The notes: generated by a model from the sequence alone, not told the origin. A stretch of 64,000 bases of DNA from Alkalibacillus filiformis (GCF_030814115.1 NZ_JAUSUP010000007.1:1-64000); one strand, 5' to 3'. Shown: positions 16,687 to 25,839, counted from the stretch's first letter. Numbers and translations: made by a program.

Positions 16687-17238
16687 TTATAGAACCCTAC
16701 TAAATGTATTTGGATAATCAACAACTAACCCATTTGAATCAACACATATGATTGTCTCATAATCATAACAACGGTATTTGAAGTACCTTAATTCACCTTC
16801 CTTACGAATATATTGATAAGACTGGGGTACCTTTTTTGTTTCTAAAGAAGGAGTTGATATATAAACCATATGAAAGTGTTCTATTTGATTAATACTCCAA
16901 TTTATTCTATTAATAGGCAAAGTGTTGGAAAAAGGAGTAGCTGAAATATCTATGTCAATAGCACCCTCAAGCTTGTCAATTATTTCCCCACCATTATTAA
17001 ACCAGTTTCCCTCTCCGTCAGTATGTAATTCTAAACTACCAGTGTTTTCAACATTAATACTAAACTTCTTAGTAAGCCAATGCTCATTTAATTCAACATT
17101 ATAATTTAAATAATGAGCATAGCTGTTATCTACATAAAATACCGTACTTTGAACAACGAGTTTTTCGGGTGTACTACCTAATTTAAGGTACTCGTAACCA
17201 TATAATTCTTCATTGTTCCATACTACTTTTCCATCCAT
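16687..17238 (-). CDS. Putative glycolipid-binding domain protein (PF06475-like)
   Basis: A 183-residue cytoplasmic protein that fits the putative glycolipid-binding family: an opening VVW segment, a run of antiparallel beta strands, the central GEGNWFNNGGEIIDKLEGA, then DIDISATPFSNTLPINRINW and a closing VDSNGLVVDYPNTFSRV. The DIDxxxTPxxNxLPI signature is the clearest mark. No biochemical role is settled for the family. GGGGGA lies six bases before the ATG at 17238, preferred over the GTG at 17244. It stands alone between accessory genes and is followed by a G-run repeat. Confidence 0.72.
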   Translation of the reverse strand: MDGKVVWNNEELYGYEYLKLGSTPEKLVVQSTVFYVDNSYAHYLNYNVELNEHWLTKKFSINVENTGSLELHTDGEGNWFNNGGEIIDKLEGAIDIDISATPFSNTLPINRINWSINQIEHFHMVYISTPSLETKKVPQSYQYIRKEGELRYFKYRCYDYETIICVDSNGLVVDYPNTFSRVL

Positions 17239-17287
17239 GTACACTCCCCCATTAATTTCTCGATAAAAAAGGTTATAGAAGTAAACT

Positions 17288-17350
17288 GTTTCGTTTGTTC
17301 AAAAGCGATCATTCTTAATAAACAAACGCCCCCCGTTACTTGAATAAGAC
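17288..17350 (-). repeat. Accessory-block repeat element (G-run motif), copy 2
   Basis: Minus-strand TTCAAGTAACGGGGGGCG followed by TTTATTAAGAATGATCG and a repeat of GTTTGTT-like ends that can pair. It directly follows the HAD/HD gene pair. Confidence 0.5.
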
Positions 17351-17391
17351 TAATTTGTTTACATACCTTTACTGTTGTTCACACCTATAAT

Positions 17392-18075
17392 TTATTTTAG
17401 TGCTTGTATGAATTCATTTATGTTGCTTAACATTTGATCTGGTTGAACACCAAACTCTAATGCCTGATAATTTGGTAACCACTGTACTCCGATAGTATGT
17501 ACGTTGGCTTTTTTACCAGCCAAAATGTCAGCGTCACTATCTCCTAAAAAAATAGCATCAGTGTTCTTTATGTTAAGCTGTGCCAATGCCTTGTTCAACC
17601 CTTCTGGATGAGGTTTTGGTATAGAAACATCATCACCAGTGATTATTACATCAAATAAGTCTTTCATATTAAGGCAATCTAAAGAGATATGTAAACTTCT
17701 GCTAGCTTTTCCTGTTACAATCCCCAATTTATAACCTTCTCTTTTTAAAAACAGAAGTAATTCGTTAACCTTCTCATTCTCAAAGACAAGTTCTTGGTGT
17801 TTTTCACTATACTTCTCATAATATAATTCAATTGCTTTATCATGATTTGAATCCATAAGATTTTCTCTGATGATTCCAGTTTCAGATGGACCAAACATAG
17901 CCTTTATCTCATCTGGAGTAACCTCTTTGTTGTCAAAGTCCTTAAATACAGCTTGAAATGCATAAAAACAAACTGGCAAAGTATCAGCAAGTGTACCATC
18001 AAAATCAAAAATAATCGCTTTAATATCTACACACCCTTTATCAAATAATGTATCTTCGAATAAAAACTGGCTCAA
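17392..18075 (-). CDS. HAD family hydrolase (phosphoglycolate phosphatase-like)
   Basis: A 227-residue phosphatase of the haloacid dehalogenase superfamily: motif I DFDGTLADT near residue 24, motif II in GIVTGK, the lysine in SIPKPHPEG and motif IV GDSDADILAGKKA. The alpha-helical cap between motif I and II is of the PGP/beta-PGM type. The TTG at 18075 has no good ribosome binding site; AAAGGG further in suggests the true start is nearer the VDIKAIIFDFDG segment, so the first 15 residues are doubtful. It follows the HD-domain gene by four bases, so the two form an operon. Confidence 0.85.
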   Translation of the reverse strand: MSQFLFEDTLFDKGCVDIKAIIFDFDGTLADTLPVCFYAFQAVFKDFDNKEVTPDEIKAMFGPSETGIIRENLMDSNHDKAIELYYEKYSEKHQELVFENEKVNELLLFLKREGYKLGIVTGKASRSLHISLDCLNMKDLFDVIITGDDVSIPKPHPEGLNKALAQLNIKNTDAIFLGDSDADILAGKKANVHTIGVQWLPNYQALEFGVQPDQMLSNINEFIQALK

Positions 18076-18079
18076 ATAA

Positions 18080-18721
18080 TTAATGATCTATATTGGTATA
18101 TATTGAATCTTCTACACCTGGGAGAAGCTTGTATATGCTTTTATTGAGCAGTCCTTCTAACTCATTTTTAATTTTGTAAAATCCCTTCCAGTGTAGCGAA
18201 GTGTGTAAAGTTGTTCCATGTCGTAAACCAACCGATACTAACCTTTTCTCAAGTGTAGTAAAACCCTCGGCATCAGCAAGAGCATCGCACAAAGTGATTA
18301 CTTTATTATAAATATCATATGTACTGTTCTCATTAAGAATTTCAACCAATTTTAACTTCATATGTTCAGGGACAAGGCTCCAATCAGCTGCTTTTTCAAT
18401 ATGTTCATTCATGCAAGGAAATGAATGAGTAACACAAACAATTGCATTACCAGTAAAGCCAATTTTCTTGAAATAAATGTAGCCATCGAATGAATGAATA
18501 ACAGATTTGGTAAATCCTTTATACCTACCTATATCGTGTAAGAGAGCGGCATTGTACCCTAAACCAACGTCAAAATCATATCCATTTTTATTTAGTTCAA
18601 TTAAAATATTTTCAGTCGCTTTTGCGACATTAATCGAATGTTTAAACCACGGTCCTGGGTTTTGGCTATATGCCCATTCAATAAGCTCAAATGCATAATT
18701 TCTGTCCAATATATATTTCAT
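18080..18721 (-). CDS. HD domain phosphohydrolase
   Basis: A 213-residue protein with an HD metal-dependent phosphohydrolase domain. The histidine in FKHSINVAKATE near residue 28 and the HD pair in ALLHDIGRYKG near residue 64 give the metal site, with a later HSFDGY and a VTHSFPC segment. The substrate is probably a nucleotide or a phosphorylated metabolite. AAAGGAATG lies before the ATG. The tight pairing with the HAD phosphatase suggests two steps of one dephosphorylation route. Confidence 0.82.
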   Translation of the reverse strand: MKYILDRNYAFELIEWAYSQNPGPWFKHSINVAKATENILIELNKNGYDFDVGLGYNAALLHDIGRYKGFTKSVIHSFDGYIYFKKIGFTGNAIVCVTHSFPCMNEHIEKAADWSLVPEHMKLKLVEILNENSTYDIYNKVITLCDALADAEGFTTLEKRLVSVGLRHGTTLHTSLHWKGFYKIKNELEGLLNKSIYKLLPGVEDSIYTNIDH

Positions 18722-18790
18722 GGGATGTCATTCCTTTTCTAATTAATGAATACCCTTTCTCTTCTAAAGTATAATTTCCTTCTTCAATTA

Positions 18791-18812
18791 TTGCCCCCCC
18801 TATAGTTGAAGA
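18791..18812 (-). repeat. Accessory-block repeat element (G-run motif), copy 3
   Basis: Minus-strand TTCAACTATAGGGGGGGCAA, directly after the RimJ-like acetyltransferase gene. Shares the TTCAA-N5-GGGGGGGC core with the copies at 17.3 and 19.5 kb. Confidence 0.5.
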
Positions 18813-18820
18813 TAAAAGTC

Positions 18821-19330
18821 TTAAATAGTCCACTTATAATAAACAAACTTCACACTATTTCCATTCATTATAAATTCTTCATCACTTGTTGATATTTGTT
18901 TAAATCCGTTTTTTTCCAAGACTTTCTGTGACGGTATATTGTTAGTTGTTGTCTTTGCTAAAATCTGTTTAATACCTTGCTTGTTAAGAGTTTCTAATAA
19001 TAGCTTCAATGCTCTATTAGCAATTCCTTTTCCAGTATACGCTCCACCCACTCTATAACCAATATAGCCTAAATTACGGGATTTATCGATATCTACTAAG
19101 TTCATTCGTCCAAGGATTAAACCATTGTCATCCTTAACTAAATAATAATATGATTGTCCATTAGTTTGTTCATCAAGTAAGTCTTCGTGCCTTATTTTAA
19201 ATGTTTCATAATTATAATAGTCCTCTCCACGACTTGGTACCATCTTTTCAAAATAATCTCTGTTTTTAATTTCAAATTCATACAGCTTTTTAGCATCACC
19301 TGGCTGTAATTTTTCCAATGTAATTTCCAT
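18821..19330 (-). CDS. GNAT acetyltransferase, RimJ/RimL-like
   Basis: A 169-residue acetyltransferase of the group that acetylates protein N-termini or small amines. It begins with a typical MEITLEKLQPGDAKKLYEF, has the GYRVGGAYTGKGIANRALKL CoA-binding stretch near residue 92, and NIPSQKVLEKNGFKQ as motif B. GAGAGGT lies before the ATG. It is a lone gene between two G-run repeat elements in the accessory block. Confidence 0.87.
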   Translation of the reverse strand: MEITLEKLQPGDAKKLYEFEIKNRDYFEKMVPSRGEDYYNYETFKIRHEDLLDEQTNGQSYYYLVKDDNGLILGRMNLVDIDKSRNLGYIGYRVGGAYTGKGIANRALKLLLETLNKQGIKQILAKTTTNNIPSQKVLEKNGFKQISTSDEEFIMNGNSVKFVYYKWTI

Positions 19331-19439
19331 AATAGATACCTCTCAATGTTATTTCATAGATTACCATTTAACCTTATCACGCTATCCTGCTTCGTTAGTT
19401 CAATAGCTTCTACACCGATGTTAACATAATATTCCAATA

Positions 19440-19512
19440 ATTGTATCAATAAAAAGACGACCAATTTTCTTGATCGCCTTATTAAACTCTTGCCCCCCCT
19501 TTGGTTGAACAA
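19440..19512 (-). repeat. Accessory-block repeat element (G-run motif), copy 4
   Basis: Minus-strand TTCAACCAAAGGGGGGGCAA, then AAGGCGATCAAGAAAATTGG and GTCGTCTTTTTATTG; GATCAA and TTGGTC can form a short hairpin with a T-run. A shorter related stretch (TTCGTTAGTTCAATA) is at 19.39 kb. The gap 19331-19596 otherwise shows nothing I can support. Confidence 0.45.
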
Positions 19513-19596
19513 GACATTCACTTTTAAATACAACTATTCATGCAGAGAAATCATCAATAATTTTTGCGACTTCAATCCTTCCATACCTCTTTCGAA

Positions 19597-19733
19597 TTAT
19601 CGTATATCTAAACATAATCCATAATCTTCAGTTGTTACAGGAATGCTGCCCAGTTTGTTTTTACTATAATTAGAGTTAGCACTAAGTATAAACCACAAGA
19701 AATCAGTTTCTCTGTCTTTAAGTTGTAGACGAT
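19597..19733 (-). pseudogene. Possible decayed gene end downstream of aminopeptidase
   Basis: Directly after the aminopeptidase stop, one minus-strand frame reads a protein-like 45-residue stretch (LQLKDRETDFLWF..., ending VTTEDYGLCLDIR) with no start. After a frame change it continues as RYGRIEVAKIIDDFSA to a stop near 19540. This looks like the tail of a small gene whose head is lost. No family recognised. Confidence 0.3.
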
Positions 19734-20987
19734 TTAGAATTGGAAATCCCCTTCCTTCATTAGTAGGACTTCAGTTCCACCTTCTTCAATGCCCACTACT
19801 TTCATATCTTCGGTGCCAAACGTCACATTGACTAACAAAAGCGAAGTATTCAGACCCGCTGCCTGCAACTCTTCCTGGGATTGGCCAATGCCATTATGAA
19901 TATTGGAGGGAGATGCATTTCCGATTCCAATATGACAGGACGTATTCTCGTCCAACAAGGTATTGTAAAAAAGAGTATCTGTCTGAGCAAGAGGAGATTT
20001 ATTAGAGACCAAGGCAATTTCACCTAGATAATGTGAACCTTCGTCTGTTTCGATGAGATTTTGTAACACCTCCTGTCCCTTTGCGGCATAATAGTCGGTA
20101 ATCCATCCATCTTTAAAAATTAGATCAAATTCATCGATGACCCTTCCCCCATAAATTAGAGGTTTAGTACCTACCAATTTGCCATTCACCTTATTTTTAT
20201 GGGGAGCAGTAAATATTTCTTCGGTAGGAATGTTCGGAAAGAAAGGTATTCCATTTTTATCTATGACACCCCCACCGACATAGAGGTGATTTTTAGGTAG
20301 ACCAACTAATAAATCAGTTCCTCGGCTATTTGTAAAATGCAGGGCTTCAAATTGGCTCTCGTTTAAGATTTTCTTGCGAGACTCGAAGGCTCTATTGTGA
20401 CTCTCCCAATCTTTTATAGGATTCTCTCCATCTGCCCGAGCTCCTTTTAAAATTAATTTCCATAATGATTGTAAAGCTTCTTCTTCACTTACGTTTGGAA
20501 AAACTTTAGTTGCCCATTCAACGTATGGAACAGCCAGAAGACACCAGCGTACCTCGTGGGACCTAATTTTCGCGTGATAATCCCTCAATTTTGTACGGGA
20601 AGCTTTTTGAAAACGATTAACTCTTTCTGTAGAAACCTCCTCAAAGACACCTAAGTTTTCAGAAATGATATGGATGTAAGCAGCACCTGCATCAGCCCAC
20701 TCCTTAAAACGAGCAGCTTGCCAATCAGGAAAGTAATCGATGGCACTATCTGCTGCATTTAAGTAAAATTCTTTGGTAGACTGTTCATCTGTCCAATCTA
20801 TAAATACATTTGAAGCTCCTGCCCCGTAGGCTACCGTTTGGATCAGACGTGCAAATGTTGCATTTTGTATATCACTATGAATAATCAATAATTGATCTTT
20901 TTGTAGATTTACACCAGCTCGTACAGCAAGTTCTGCATACTTTTTTAACTGTTCTTCACTTATAAATTCATATATTCCTTTAATCAT
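19734..20987 (-). CDS. Aminopeptidase, M29 family (AmpS/AmpT-like)
   Basis: A 417-residue metal-dependent aminopeptidase of the thermophilic M29 family, removing N-terminal residues from peptides in the cytoplasm. Typical marks are the N-terminal KYAELAVRAGVNLQKDQLL, the FTNSRGTDLLVGLP stretch near residue 220 and the metal-ligand regions FPNIPTEEIFTAPHK, a conserved ALVSNKSPLA, and HIGIGNASPSNI. It is full length and has a GGAGAG site before the ATG. It is not in an operon with its neighbours and sits at the edge of the accessory block, next to the broken sugar kinase. Confidence 0.92.
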   Translation of the reverse strand: MIKGIYEFISEEQLKKYAELAVRAGVNLQKDQLLIIHSDIQNATFARLIQTVAYGAGASNVFIDWTDEQSTKEFYLNAADSAIDYFPDWQAARFKEWADAGAAYIHIISENLGVFEEVSTERVNRFQKASRTKLRDYHAKIRSHEVRWCLLAVPYVEWATKVFPNVSEEEALQSLWKLILKGARADGENPIKDWESHNRAFESRKKILNESQFEALHFTNSRGTDLLVGLPKNHLYVGGGVIDKNGIPFFPNIPTEEIFTAPHKNKVNGKLVGTKPLIYGGRVIDEFDLIFKDGWITDYYAAKGQEVLQNLIETDEGSHYLGEIALVSNKSPLAQTDTLFYNTLLDENTSCHIGIGNASPSNIHNGIGQSQEELQAAGLNTSLLLVNVTFGTEDMKVVGIEEGGTEVLLMKEGDFQF

Positions 20988-21039
20988 TTAATATCTCTCC
21001 TGGGATGTTCTTTTTTACTAGAGAAACCTGATGCGGTGT

Positions 21040-21935
21040 TTAACCATCTAATTGTTTTAACCCTGCATCAACCGCGCCCATCACGGGTTCACGTTTCAAC
21101 ACTTTTAACTGACTACTTGAAGGAATTCGACTTTTTAACAACTCAGGCAAGACATCTTCTCTTTTAAACAAGCAACCTGCCAAGATGACCGTTTGATGTT
21201 GTTGAAAATGCTCATTTAACATCGTATTAATTGATAAAGCTAAATCATCAGCCGCTTGTTCAACAATTTCAATCGCATGGGGATCCTGCTCATCATAAGC
21301 CTCAAAAACAACACGGCTAAGTGATGCGATTTTTCCCCGTGGACTACTAGATTCATAAACGGCTGGAACTAAATCGTACCACATCAACTTGAAAGTAATC
21401 CGAAACCTTTTCAACTAAGTTATAAGCATCAGCTTTCCTGTCATGCGTATGGAATACTTTCCTTAAAGCCGCTTCACCGATCGCATAACCACTTCCTTCA
21501 TCACCGAAAAGATAGCCTCAGCCACCGATTCTCGAAGCCTTACCTTCTTCGTTAATGCCATATGTAATCGAACCTGTCCCAGCGATTTGAACGATCCCTG
21601 GCTCACCATAAGTCCCTGCATATAATGCATTAATTGCATCATTCGCGACAATGATACGCCTATTCAGCAAACACAGATTCTACTAATTTACTTTTTTCTG
21701 AATCACCTGATCCTGACATGCCCGCAAACACGAGCGCTACTTGATCGAAAGCTTCGCCGTTTTGCTTTTTTAACTGATCAAACATATGTGATACGGTCTC
21801 TTTTAATTGCTCGCGACTAACCGCATTCGGATTTGTCGGCCCTACTGTTACTTCGGCGAAAACCGTTCCGTGTTGATCTGCAACGACCGCTTGTGTCCCT
21901 GTTCCACCACCATCGATTCCTAAGACGATTGCCAT
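21040..21935 (-). pseudogene. N-acetylglucosamine kinase-type (BadF/BcrA ATPase) pseudogene
   Basis: The locus still encodes a recognisable ROK-unrelated sugar kinase of the BadF/BcrA ATPase family: LGIDGGGTGTQAVV at the N-terminus, VQIAGTGSITYGINEEGKA in the middle, GDEGSGYAIGEAALRKVF, and a C-terminal LAGCLFKREDVLPELL. It is broken three times: a frameshift near 21660, a TGA at 21518-21520 where the family has a Trp (GG-W-GYLFGDEG), and a second frameshift near 21390-21410. The gene would have phosphorylated N-acetylglucosamine for nagA/nagB. With three lesions it is almost surely dead. Confidence 0.9.
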
Positions 21936-22050
21936 AAACTCAACCCCATATATTCGAATTTACTTTTCATTATGTGTAAAGGCTTTCAAAAAAGCAATAG
22001 CAGATTGCACATAGTTAATCTAGTAAATGTGTGCACTTTTGCCATAGTTT

Positions 22051-22066
22051 TTGAAAGCGCTTTTTT
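22051..22066 (+). promoter_or_regulatory. cre-like site before the msmK-type gene
   Basis: TTGAAAGCGCTTTTTT matches the cre consensus except for the two bases of the terminal CA. It lies 32 bases before the ATG at 22099, where CcpA could act on the sugar-transporter ATPase gene. Confidence 0.5.
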
Positions 22067-22098
22067 ATAAAATAAGATTAGTAGAAAGGATGGTTGAA

Positions 22099-23196
22099 AT
22101 GGCAGAGTTAAAACTAAACAATATTAATAAGTATTATGAAAAAGATGTACACGCCGTTAAAAATTTTGATTTAGATATTGGAGATAAAGAATTTGTTGTA
22201 TTTGTCGGCCCGTCTGGTTGCGGTAAGTCAACGACACTACGTATGATCGCTGGGTTAGAGGACATTACATCAGGTGACTTAATGATTGACGATCGACGTG
22301 TCAATGATGTCCCACCGAAAAACCGTGATATCGCAATGGTTTTCCAAAACTACGCGCTATACCCGCACATGTCGGTTTATGACAACATCGCATTCGGCTT
22401 AAAGCTACGTAAGTTTAAAAAAGAAGTGATTAAAGAAAAAGTAGAAGAAGCAGCTAAAATTCTTGGCTTAGAAGACTACTTAGACCGTAAGCCTAAAGCA
22501 CTTTCAGGTGGTCAGCGTCAGCGTGTTGCACTATGACGCGCAATCGTACGTGATGCAAAAGTGTTCTTAATGGACGAACCGTTATCAAACTTAGATGCGA
22601 AACTACGTGTTCAAATGCGTACAGAAATTCAAAAGCTTCACCAACGTCTACAAACAACAACAATCTACGTGACACACGACCAAACAGAAGCGATGACGAT
22701 GGCAACACGCCTAGTCGTTATGAAAGATGGCGTTGTTCAACAAGTTGGTTCTCCGAAAGAAGTATTTGATTATCCGAACAACGTATTCGTAGGAGGATTT
22801 ATCGGTTCACCAGCAATGAACTTCTTTAATGGAACAATTGAAGATGGAGCATTTAAAGTGGGCGATACAACTTTTGAAATCCCTGAAGGCCGCATGAAAA
22901 TTTTACGCGATCAAGGCTATGTTGGAAAAGGTGTTGCGATGGGCGTTCGTCCTGAAGATATTCATGATGAGCCAGTCTTTATCGAAAACTCACCAGGTAC
23001 AGCATTCGAATCAAACGTCGAAGTAGCTGAACTAATGGGATCTGAAACTTACCTATACTCGCGCCTAGGCGAGCAAGAATACATTGCACGCGTTGACGCA
23101 CGTACACAAGTGAACGCAGGCGACAGCGTGAAACTAGCAATCGACATGAACAAGGTCCACTTCTTCGATTCAGAAACAGAAGAGCGAATTAAATAG
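22099..23196 (+). pseudogene. msmK: Sugar ABC transporter ATPase (MsmK/UgpC type) with in-frame TGA
   Basis: A 366-codon gene for the shared ATPase that powers several carbohydrate ABC importers. All parts are in one frame: Walker [11 protein letters not shown]-loop [10 protein letters not shown], signature [11 protein letters not shown], Walker B VFLMDEPLSNLDAKL, H-loop THDQTEAM, and the C-terminal TOBE regulatory domain. The single defect is TGA at 22534-22536 where relatives have a Gly (GGA) directly after RVAL. Read-through (context TGA C) would give a full protein; otherwise it stops after the signature. The ABC permeases at 30.7-33.8 kb have no ATPase of their own, so this gene is the likely partner. 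Confidence 0.88.
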
Positions 23197-23202
23197 TGAA
23201 AA

Positions 23203-23226
23203 AACCGCCTCGAGGGCGGTTTTTTT
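23203..23226. terminator. Terminator after msmK-type gene
   Basis: AAACCGCC-TCGA-GGGCGGTTT stem with a T-run, seven bases after the stop. Confidence 0.92.
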
Positions 23227-23257
23227 CGTTTTGATAGTGTTGTACATCGCGGAATTA

Positions 23258-23372
23258 GGCGAACGCTTAGTTAATTAGGCGTTCGCCTAAAAATTTTTCA
23301 TTTCGCCTGAATATCAAGAATTTCGCCTAATTATTTTAAAAATCGCCTGATTCTCAAATAATCAGGCGATTT
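23258..23372 (+). repeat. 20-bp repeat array, CGCCTGAATAT variant
   Basis: Opens with an inverted pair (GCGAACGC ... GGCGTTCGC), then TTTCGCCTGAATAT and TTTCGCCTAATTAT units at 20-base spacing, and closes with a hairpin AATCGCCTGATT / AATCAGGCGATT. It lies between the convergent msmK-type and FGE genes; the closing hairpin serves the FGE gene as terminator. Confidence 0.88.
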
Positions 23373-23383
23373 CACTATCGATT

Positions 23384-24319
23384 CTATACATCTTTCACAC
23401 ATCGAAAGCCAATATTACCTGACGAGCTGTCTGGTGTGTTGGAAGTACGTGCTGCCACTCGGTAGCGATTGCAGTATGAGTCGTGGCATAAGTACGACCC
23501 GCCTCTCATCGCTTTTGCATCTGCTTCACCTACCTGGGATCCCTCAATTACAAACGAATCCGCGCTCCACTCCCATACGTTGCCTGCCATTTGATCAAGT
23601 CCAAATCCATTGCTTTGATATGCATAGACTGGTGCTGTCGCTAAATACCCGTCTTCCATAATGTTCTGCGTTGGGAATTCTCCTTGCCAAATGTTACACA
23701 TATGCCTGCCACCAGGTATCAACTCATCTCCCCACGGGTAACGCTTTTGCACGAGTCCACCACGTGCAGCATACTCCCATTCTGCTTCAGTCGGCAATCT
23801 TTTTCCAGCCCACTTACAATAAGCGGCCGCATCATTCCATGACACGTGTACAACGGGGTGCTTCATTCGTTGATCGATATTCGAATATGGTCCCTCAGGC
23901 TGGTACCAATAAGCTTTTTCAACGACAACCCACCAAGGCGTATTCGGCACGCGCTGTCTAGCAAAAGGTACATTTTCCCCTTTGATAAACTTATGAAAAA
24001 CGAACGACCAGCCAAACTGCTCAGCTTCTGTCACATATCCTGTCTCATCGATAAAAGCTTTAAATTCACGATTCGTCACGACTGTTTTGTCGATATAAAA
24101 CGGGTCAACAACGACTTCACGAACAGGTCCTTCCCCATCATGAGGGTTAATGTCGTGATCGTCAGAGCCCATTAAAAATGGACCTCCATTTAGAAACACC
24201 ATCTCTTTTTCAAGGTCATGTTCACTTTTCGAGATGTCTGCATTGCGGCGTTCACCCGTTGAAAAGTCGACCTTCACTTGTTCACGTTTTGCACTGCAGC
24301 AAGATTTTTCTCCACTCAC
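23384..24319 (-). CDS. Formylglycine-generating enzyme (sulfatase activator)
   Basis: Oxidises the active-site Cys of type I sulfatases to formylglycine. The 311-residue protein has the FGE-sulfatase fold: FLNGGPFLMGSDD near residue 43, a central PVVHVSWNDAAAYCKWAGKR with LPTEAEWEYAARGG, the GNVWEWSAD segment, and the catalytic Cys pair in GSYLCHDSYCNRYR near residue 280, so the enzyme should be active. A Cys-rich start (KSCCS) is typical of bacterial forms. GTG start with GAGGTG before it. It lies just downstream of the sulfatase gene, which has a Cys-type motif, and is certainly its activator. Confidence 0.95.
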   Translation of the reverse strand: MSGEKSCCSAKREQVKVDFSTGERRNADISKSEHDLEKEMVFLNGGPFLMGSDDHDINPHDGEGPVREVVVDPFYIDKTVVTNREFKAFIDETGYVTEAEQFGWSFVFHKFIKGENVPFARQRVPNTPWWVVVEKAYWYQPEGPYSNIDQRMKHPVVHVSWNDAAAYCKWAGKRLPTEAEWEYAARGGLVQKRYPWGDELIPGGRHMCNIWQGEFPTQNIMEDGYLATAPVYAYQSNGFGLDQMAGNVWEWSADSFVIEGSQVGEADAKAMRGGSYLCHDSYCNRYRVAARTSNTPDSSSGNIGFRCVKDV

Positions 24320-24349
24320 ACCAACACCTCACTTCTACACAATCTAATT

Positions 24350-24447
24350 CGGCGTTCGCCGGAATCCCCACCTGTTTCGCCGGAAAAATTTAATTTTCGC
24401 CGGATTATTGAATTTTTCGCCGGAATATCAACAAAATCGCTGATAAA
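24350..24447 (+). repeat. 20-bp repeat array, CGCCGGAATAT variant
   Basis: Starts GGCGTTCGCCGG, then four TTTCGCCGGAWWAW units at 20 to 21 bases, ending in TCGCTGATAA. It fills the gap between the FGE and sulfatase genes. Confidence 0.88.
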
Positions 24448-24528
24448 CGACACTAATCGACAACCAACCCACTAAATAATATCATAAATAAAAGCAGGGA
24501 CGAACGCGAGCGCCCCCACTTCTATTCA

Positions 24529-25839
24529 TTACTTTTTGCGACTTTCGTAATCGTCATCAACACTTTCCCATTCTTCTGCTTCATAGCCTGGGACGCGGCC
24601 TTTTAACAATGGATCATCGCTTTCTTCCATCCATTGATCAACTTTCGCACGCAGGTCAGCTACCACTTCACGATAAGCTTCATCACTAGCTAAATTATTC
24701 AACTCAGCCGGGTCAGCCTCTAGATCATAGAGCTCTTCATCAACATTCGGCACGTAATAATCATCACGCACGACTTCACCCGTTAAGCTCGTATGCAAAT
24801 CGTACGGCATATAAACTTTAGGCCCGTCTTCAAAGTTACGAATGTATTTATACTTCTCAGTACGGACACCGCGCATCGGGTGATACTTATCGTGCCACGT
24901 CATTTCTGCAAAAAAGTGATCACGCGTCTGTTCCACTTCGCCCTCAATTAACGGCAAGAAGCTGACACCGTCAACGCCTTCAGGAACTTTACAATCGACT
25001 AAATCAAAGATCGTCGGCATTAAGTCAACGTTACATAATAACGCATCTGACTGATAGCCTTGTTCGTACATGCCTTCAGGGAACTTCATTAAAAAGGCTG
25101 TCTCAAGCCCTGAGTCATAAAGCGTTCCTTTAGCACGTGGGAAGGCAATGCCGTGGTCTGTCGTGAAAATAATAACTGTATTATCGTCAAAGCCTTGTTC
25201 TTTAATAGCCCGTTTAATACGCCCAACTGCATCATCCATATCCATACCCGAACGGTAAAACTGCGCAAAATCTTTACGCACTTCTTCTGTATCTGGTAAA
25301 TAATCTGGTAAAACAACTTCGTCTAAGTCAACAGGCTCATAGTCGTCAAACGGGCGGTGCGTCTCTTCAAACCCAAGTGAGACGTAGAATGGCGAGTCGT
25401 CATCGCGCTTATTTTCTTCTTTTAAAAAGTCGACGAAATGATCCGTCACATCAGTTGCCCAGTTGCCAGGTACTTGTTGATAATGTTGATACCCTAACTT
25501 GTACGGGTCAAATTCATCGTTTACAGACTCGTGGTAAAGGCCAATTAACGACGTGCGGTAGCCAATTTTGTTCAACTCAGATGGGATCGTCTCCAACTGT
25601 TCATAAATCGAATGCCCCATATGCGCAAGCCCCATCATACCGTGATTGTGCCCGTAGCGGCCCGTCATAATACTGCCGCGGCTCGGACTACATTGTGGCT
25701 GTGAGCAAAAATAATTATTAAACTGAATACCTTCAGAAGCTAATTCATCAATTTCTGGCGTTTCAACATTTCGGCCGTATGTGCCTAAGTAACGCCCTGT
25801 ATCATGCGATATAATAAAAACGATATTCGGTCGCTGCAT
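24529..25839 (-). CDS. Cytoplasmic type I sulfatase
   Basis: Hydrolyses a sulfate ester or sulfamate. The 436-residue protein starts RPNIVFIISHDTGRYLGTYG with metal ligand Asp13, carries the formylglycine motif CSPSR at residues 50-54 followed by GSIMTGRYGHNHG, and has the IIFTTDHGIAFPRAKGT metal site near residue 220. It is closest in pattern to heparan N-sulfatase-like bacterial proteins. There is no signal peptide, so it must act on an imported sulfated compound. The ATG is only 15 bases after the GH65 phosphorylase gene and has an AGAGAGGTG site, so the two are co-expressed and probably act on the same molecule. Confidence 0.93.
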   Translation of the reverse strand: MQRPNIVFIISHDTGRYLGTYGRNVETPEIDELASEGIQFNNYFCSQPQCSPSRGSIMTGRYGHNHGMMGLAHMGHSIYEQLETIPSELNKIGYRTSLIGLYHESVNDEFDPYKLGYQHYQQVPGNWATDVTDHFVDFLKEENKRDDDSPFYVSLGFEETHRPFDDYEPVDLDEVVLPDYLPDTEEVRKDFAQFYRSGMDMDDAVGRIKRAIKEQGFDDNTVIIFTTDHGIAFPRAKGTLYDSGLETAFLMKFPEGMYEQGYQSDALLCNVDLMPTIFDLVDCKVPEGVDGVSFLPLIEGEVEQTRDHFFAEMTWHDKYHPMRGVRTEKYKYIRNFEDGPKVYMPYDLHTSLTGEVVRDDYYVPNVDEELYDLEADPAELNNLASDEAYREVVADLRAKVDQWMEESDDPLLKGRVPGYEAEEWESVDDDYESRKK

